This document shows, one piece after another, positions 54,745 to 64,000 of a stretch of 64,000 nt of DNA (position 1 is its first letter; every line of letters starts with the position of its first letter). The stretch spans positions 51,783,120-51,847,119 of the forward strand of contig NC_031502.1 of NCBI RefSeq assembly GCF_000237925.1, written 5' to 3'. Position numbers and translations under genes: made by a program. A model generated the notes under the pieces. The model searched no databases, was not told the DNA's origin, and saw only the letters and a program-made list of their open reading frames with translations. The stretch comes from Schistosoma mansoni. Lineage: Eukaryota > Platyhelminthes > Trematoda > Strigeidida > Schistosomatidae.

Positions 54745-56545
54745 GCAATGAAGACGTTAAAAACCAATTCTACGATAGGCTGCAGTCAATCGTCGAGAAG
54801 TGCCCAAAAAAGGACCTGGTCATTCCGACGGGAGATTTAAATGCCAGGGTTGGAATGGACAACACTGGATACGAAGACATGGACTGGGAGAAAGGAACGA
54901 AAATGGTGAGAGATTTGCAAACCTATGTGTCCTCAACTAGCTGGTCATAAGCGGCACCACGTAACCACATGGACTTCACCGGATCACACTACACAGAACC
55001 GAATTGACCATATCTGCATCAACAAAAGGTTCAGGAGGACAATGGAGGATGTGAGAACCAGGAGAGGAGCTGATATAGCATCACATCACCACTTGCTTGT
55101 CACCAAGATGAAGTTACAGCTTAAGAATCACTGGACAACGGGATGGACAACATCACAAATGTTTAATACAGCTTTTCTTCGGGACACTGACAAACTCAAT
55201 AAATTCAAGATAGACCACAACAACAGGTTCCAGGCCTTTCATGATCTACTCAATGGAGAGGGAACTACTATGGAGAGCAACTGGAAAGGGGTCAAGTAGA
55301 CAATCACTTCAGGATGTCAGGATGTTTCGGGCCAAAAGAAGCACCATCACAAGGAATGCATCACTGTTGGTACACTGGATAAGACTGAAGAAAGAAGGAG
55401 CAAGAATGCAGTAATCAATATCAGCTGAACAAGAGCAGAAAAAGCCAAGGCACAAGCCGAATACACAGAATTAAACAGGCGAGTGAAGAGGAGCATCAGA
55501 ACCGACAAACGTAAATATGTGGAAGATCTAGCAATGACGTCGGAAAAGGCTGCCAGAGAATGAAACATGAGACAATTGTATGATACAACAAAGAAGCTCG
55601 CTGGAAATTACCGTAAACCAGAACGACCAGTGAAAAGCAAGGAAGCAAGTTAATCATCAACATTGAAGAATAACGTTACAGGTGGGTAGAACACTTCGAA
55701 GAACTCTTGAATCGACCAGCTCCACTGAACCCACCCAACATCGAAGCAGCACTCACAGACCTCCCAATCGATGTTGGCCCATCAACAATTGAAGTGATCA
55801 GCATGGCCATCAGACAAATCAAGAGTGGCAGAGCAGCAGGACCAGACGACATCTCGGCAGAGGCACTGAAAGCAGACGTAGCAGCAACTGCAAAGATACT
55901 CTACATTCTCTTCAGTAAGATTTGGGATGAAGAACAAGTACCAATAGGCTGGAAAGAAGCACTTCTGATCAAAATACCAAAGAAAGGCGATCTTAGCAAG
56001 TGTGATAACTACAAGGACATCACTCTTCTCTCAATACCAGGAAAAGTCTTCAACAGAGTATTGTTAAACAGAATGAGAGACTCCGTAGACACCCAACTTT
56101 GAGATCAACAGGCTGGATTCCGGAAGGATCGATAGTGTACTGAAAAAACCGCAGCTCTCTGGATCTCTGTGCAACAATAGAATGGAATTCATTATCCTAC
56201 ATCAACTTCATTGACTACGAGAAAGCATTTGATAGTGTGGACAGGACAACACTATGGAGGCTTCTTCGACACTACAGAGTGTGTGCCTGAGAAGATAGTC
56301 AATGTCATACGGAATCCGTATGATGGATTAAACTTCGAAATCATCCATGGAGGACAGTTGACAGACTCGTTTGAAGTATAGACCAGTGTCAGACAGGGTT
56401 GCTTACTCTCACCCTTTCTCTTTCTCCTGGTGATCGACTGGATCATGAAGACGTCAACATCTGTAGAGAAGCACGGGATACAATGGAGAGCTCGGATGCA
56501 TCAGGGCGATTTAGACTTCGCGGATGATCTGGCTCTTCTATCACA
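54745..56545 (+). mobile_element. RTE-clade LINE, truncated at both ends
   Basis: Starts within the endonuclease (NQFYDRLQSIVEKCPKKDLV, GDLNARVGMDNTGYED), continues through WTSPDHTTQNRIDHICINKR, DTDKLNKFKIDHNNRFQAF, the RT blocks AIRQIKSGRAAGPDDISAEA, IPKKGDLSKCDNYKDITLLS, DYEKAFDSVDR and QGCLLSPFLF, and stops just after the catalytic DFADDLALLSHT. Frame changes occur at about 54890, 55300-55500 and 55640, with a TGA at 56101-56103 and further changes to 56350. The 3' end and tail are missing. It lies about 390 bp upstream of the Ena/VASP start codon. Confidence 0.85.
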
Positions 56546-56932
56546 TACACATACCGGAGTTTCCTTCTCTTTCCGTAGTAGTGAAAGTTATTTTAATTTT
56601 TGAGTGAAGTATTCCAAAGAATACCATTGAAAAACATGGAAAATGGTTGTGTAAACCTACTTCTCATTCCACCACAGAATTCGACATCAGTTTAGTAATT
56701 TGTTTGACAGGAGTCGAAAAATAAATGATGTGTGTCACGGAGATCGAAACATTCCCGAATATCGTGATCCCAACTCCCACGAATCATCCTTTTTTATCGA
56801 TTTCCTGGTTTCTCAACCGTTCATTGTTTGTTCTAAGCACTCACTTTATATTTCAGATTTGCAACTCTGTGGGGTTTTTCAACCTCTCAAGGTCGAACTG
56901 GGAGAGCGAGTGTTGATTGCCGTCGGTTTGTT
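56546..56932 (+). promoter_or_regulatory. Upstream region and probable 5' UTR of the Ena/VASP gene
   Basis: Non-repetitive sequence between the LINE and the ATG, with higher G+C near 56880-56930 (GGGAGAGCGAG, GCCGTCGG). No TATA box was recognised close to the start. Confidence 0.35.
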
Positions 56933-62290
<5,358 letters not shown>

Positions 62291-64000
62291 GTAAGTTTTC
62301 ATTGTTGGTCTTTGAATTTTCGCAAGTACATGTTTATGTGTACACAACTTTTTAGAGAAACCTATTTGTTATTAAATTCAAGTTTAATTATTGATCTGCT
62401 ATAATAATAGTGGTAATAACAATCCTGTACTTAGTATTTCATGATAATTTATGGGAGATCCTGTTAACATTTATCAGCCAAGGGTATACTTGTTAGTTCA
62501 ATTTGCTTACCATAGTTTGGGCGTCATTACTATTATTACTAATACTACTATTATTATAAGTGGTAGTAGTGGCAGCAAGACAAATATTATGCGTTCGAAT
62601 CCCAGAAATTAAGGTGGTAGCTGGAGGTAGTCAATAGAAAACCCAGAAGTTATATAAGCATTCATGTTCGATAACTTATTTCACAACTATAGCTTTAGTT
62701 TATTTTTTTAAATATCAGAAAAGATGTTGTATTAATGTCACTGTTTTTTGCTGGAAGAAAGCTAGGGACAGTCAAACGAAAATGTGACCTCAGTCTATGA
62801 AGTCATTTGCTGTTGGACTGATACATTTTAGTAGGTGTAGACTACTTGTATTTGGGTCCCCAAGATTATTGTAACCAATGGTTGGGTACATTGGCTGACA
62901 TAACTTTTAATCAATCCTAATGGCATTCATGCACTAACTCTTCGTTTTCCCTCTTACATTTAATCCTGAAATCGAATGCTTTTTTGCGCCTCTCAAAACT
63001 TAATATTTTCTGCTGCCACTACTATTGATACAGTTACCACTTCTACTACTCTGAGATATGGATTGGTAGTTTGGTCTTTTTGTGCCAACCTATTGTGGCT
63101 ATTTAAACATGTGCACATATATGCAGATTCTACGTTTTATACGACTGACTGACTGATAAGTATCTACAGAACTCTAATTTAAAATTAAATTGAAAATGTA
63201 ACAATGGCGAAAACGTTCTTTTTTGCGATGCATTTTCTGGTGTCGACATATTATCGGTTATATTATTATTAATAACAAATGATAATTGAATTAACTCAAA
63301 ATACATTAGAGAAATGGTTGTAATTGTCAAAAATAATTGGAGTATAATAGTGTATGTAAACATGAATTACAGGTCATCAAAGGGGTAGGGATTCTCATTC
63401 TATTGACCGGTTCTTTTTTAATATAATTCAACTACTAGTCAAGCCTCGGTGCTACTCGGACAAATTTACTAAATTGTCACACAACATGAAATATCTCTTT
63501 TGTTGTGTAGTTAAAGCTAAGGGAACATTGTTGTAACATATTTCAAAATTATGTTGGACATATTTTTTCAGAAAAAAAAATGTGTGGTTAATGTGAAAAC
63601 TAGAAAGCAAACTAGAAAATTATATAAGAATTCCTGAAATGTTTAAATAAGTGATAAGAAATATTCGTGCTTTCATAATCATAGTAATGGTAATAACAGG
63701 GATTCTACCTTTATTAACCACTAACATATCAAGTTATGTGGAAATTCATAAGCGCACTGTTTGTATTCTGTTTCATTGATTATATCAAAGGATCACACTA
63801 ATTAATTTATCAATTAACATAAATTCAGTAGACTGTTATGGCTCGTAGGTTGAACGCTTTATTCGGATCCTAGCTATTCGGATAACCCCAGGCTAGCACT
63901 ACTCAGCGACTTGAAAGACCAGAGAGAAGACACGAGTATCAGAGAAGCACTTCACTACAAGGTTCAATTATGTACAGAAAAACAGGGGTTTTATAGTAAC
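62291..64000 (+). other. Intron 4 of the Ena/VASP gene (continues past the edge); no gene seen
   Basis: AT-rich with ATT-type microsatellites near 62525-62560. From about 63835 the sequence becomes less AT-rich and non-coding and may be the start of another repeat. Confidence 0.4.

Overview
The window looks like nuclear DNA of a blood fluke (Schistosoma or a close relative). It is AT-rich, gene-poor and packed with old and young retroelements. The diagnostic items are RTE-clade LINEs of the SR2 type with TAAG-repeat tails, Penelope-like elements (PLEs) with GIY-YIG domains, and a tRNA-related SINE carrying a hammerhead ribozyme that matches the schistosome SmAlpha family. No bacterial gene, CRISPR array or canonical tRNA/rRNA gene was seen.

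Three host genes can be supported. (1) 17599-21669 (+) is a single-exon gene for a secreted, Thr/Ser/Pro-rich mucin-like protein. It has two tandem-repeat blocks (165-bp and 123-bp units) separated by an assembly gap, and a Cys-containing non-repeated tail. (2) 36949-38190 (-) is a single-exon gene for a secreted Gln/Ser-rich protein with 153-bp repeats. Both have a signal peptide and a TATA-like box 80-110 bp upstream of the ATG, and a decayed relative of the second may lie at 32762-33012. (3) 56933-62290 (+) is the 5' part of an Ena/VASP gene. A first coding exon of only ATGGC is followed by two exons that encode a complete EVH1 domain and a fourth exon of linker; the gene runs off the right edge.

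The rest is repeats. 0-17 kb holds a broken coding-like remnant (841-1455), PLE pieces, several hammerhead SINEs and two RTE copies, one of them (14516-16309) with both ends and a 14-bp target duplication. 22-34 kb holds PLE fragments, the longest RTE copy (27066-29227), an element with 43-bp inverted ends and a foldback element inserted into an RTE copy. 34-51 kb holds SmAlpha-like SINEs, a 5'-inverted (twin-primed) RTE copy, a PLE terminal repeat with a well-formed hammerhead, and two further LINE families or copies. 52-56.5 kb has a possible solo LTR and a 3'-truncated RTE copy just upstream of the Ena/VASP gene. 60.4-61.2 kb, inside intron 3 of that gene, carries nested repeats.

The most interesting theme is self-cleaving RNA. 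At least nine hammerhead motifs from three sequence families occur in 47 kb, and in the best copies stem III is an 8-nt palindrome, so cleavage would be expected from dimeric or multimeric RNA. One family, here called family B, combines the ribozyme, a tRNA-like promoter, inverted terminal arms and head-to-tail dimers. Assembly gaps (N runs) lie at 7174-7401, 10010-10209, 19282-19481 and 31641-31840; the last two sit inside a tandem repeat and a hairpin.
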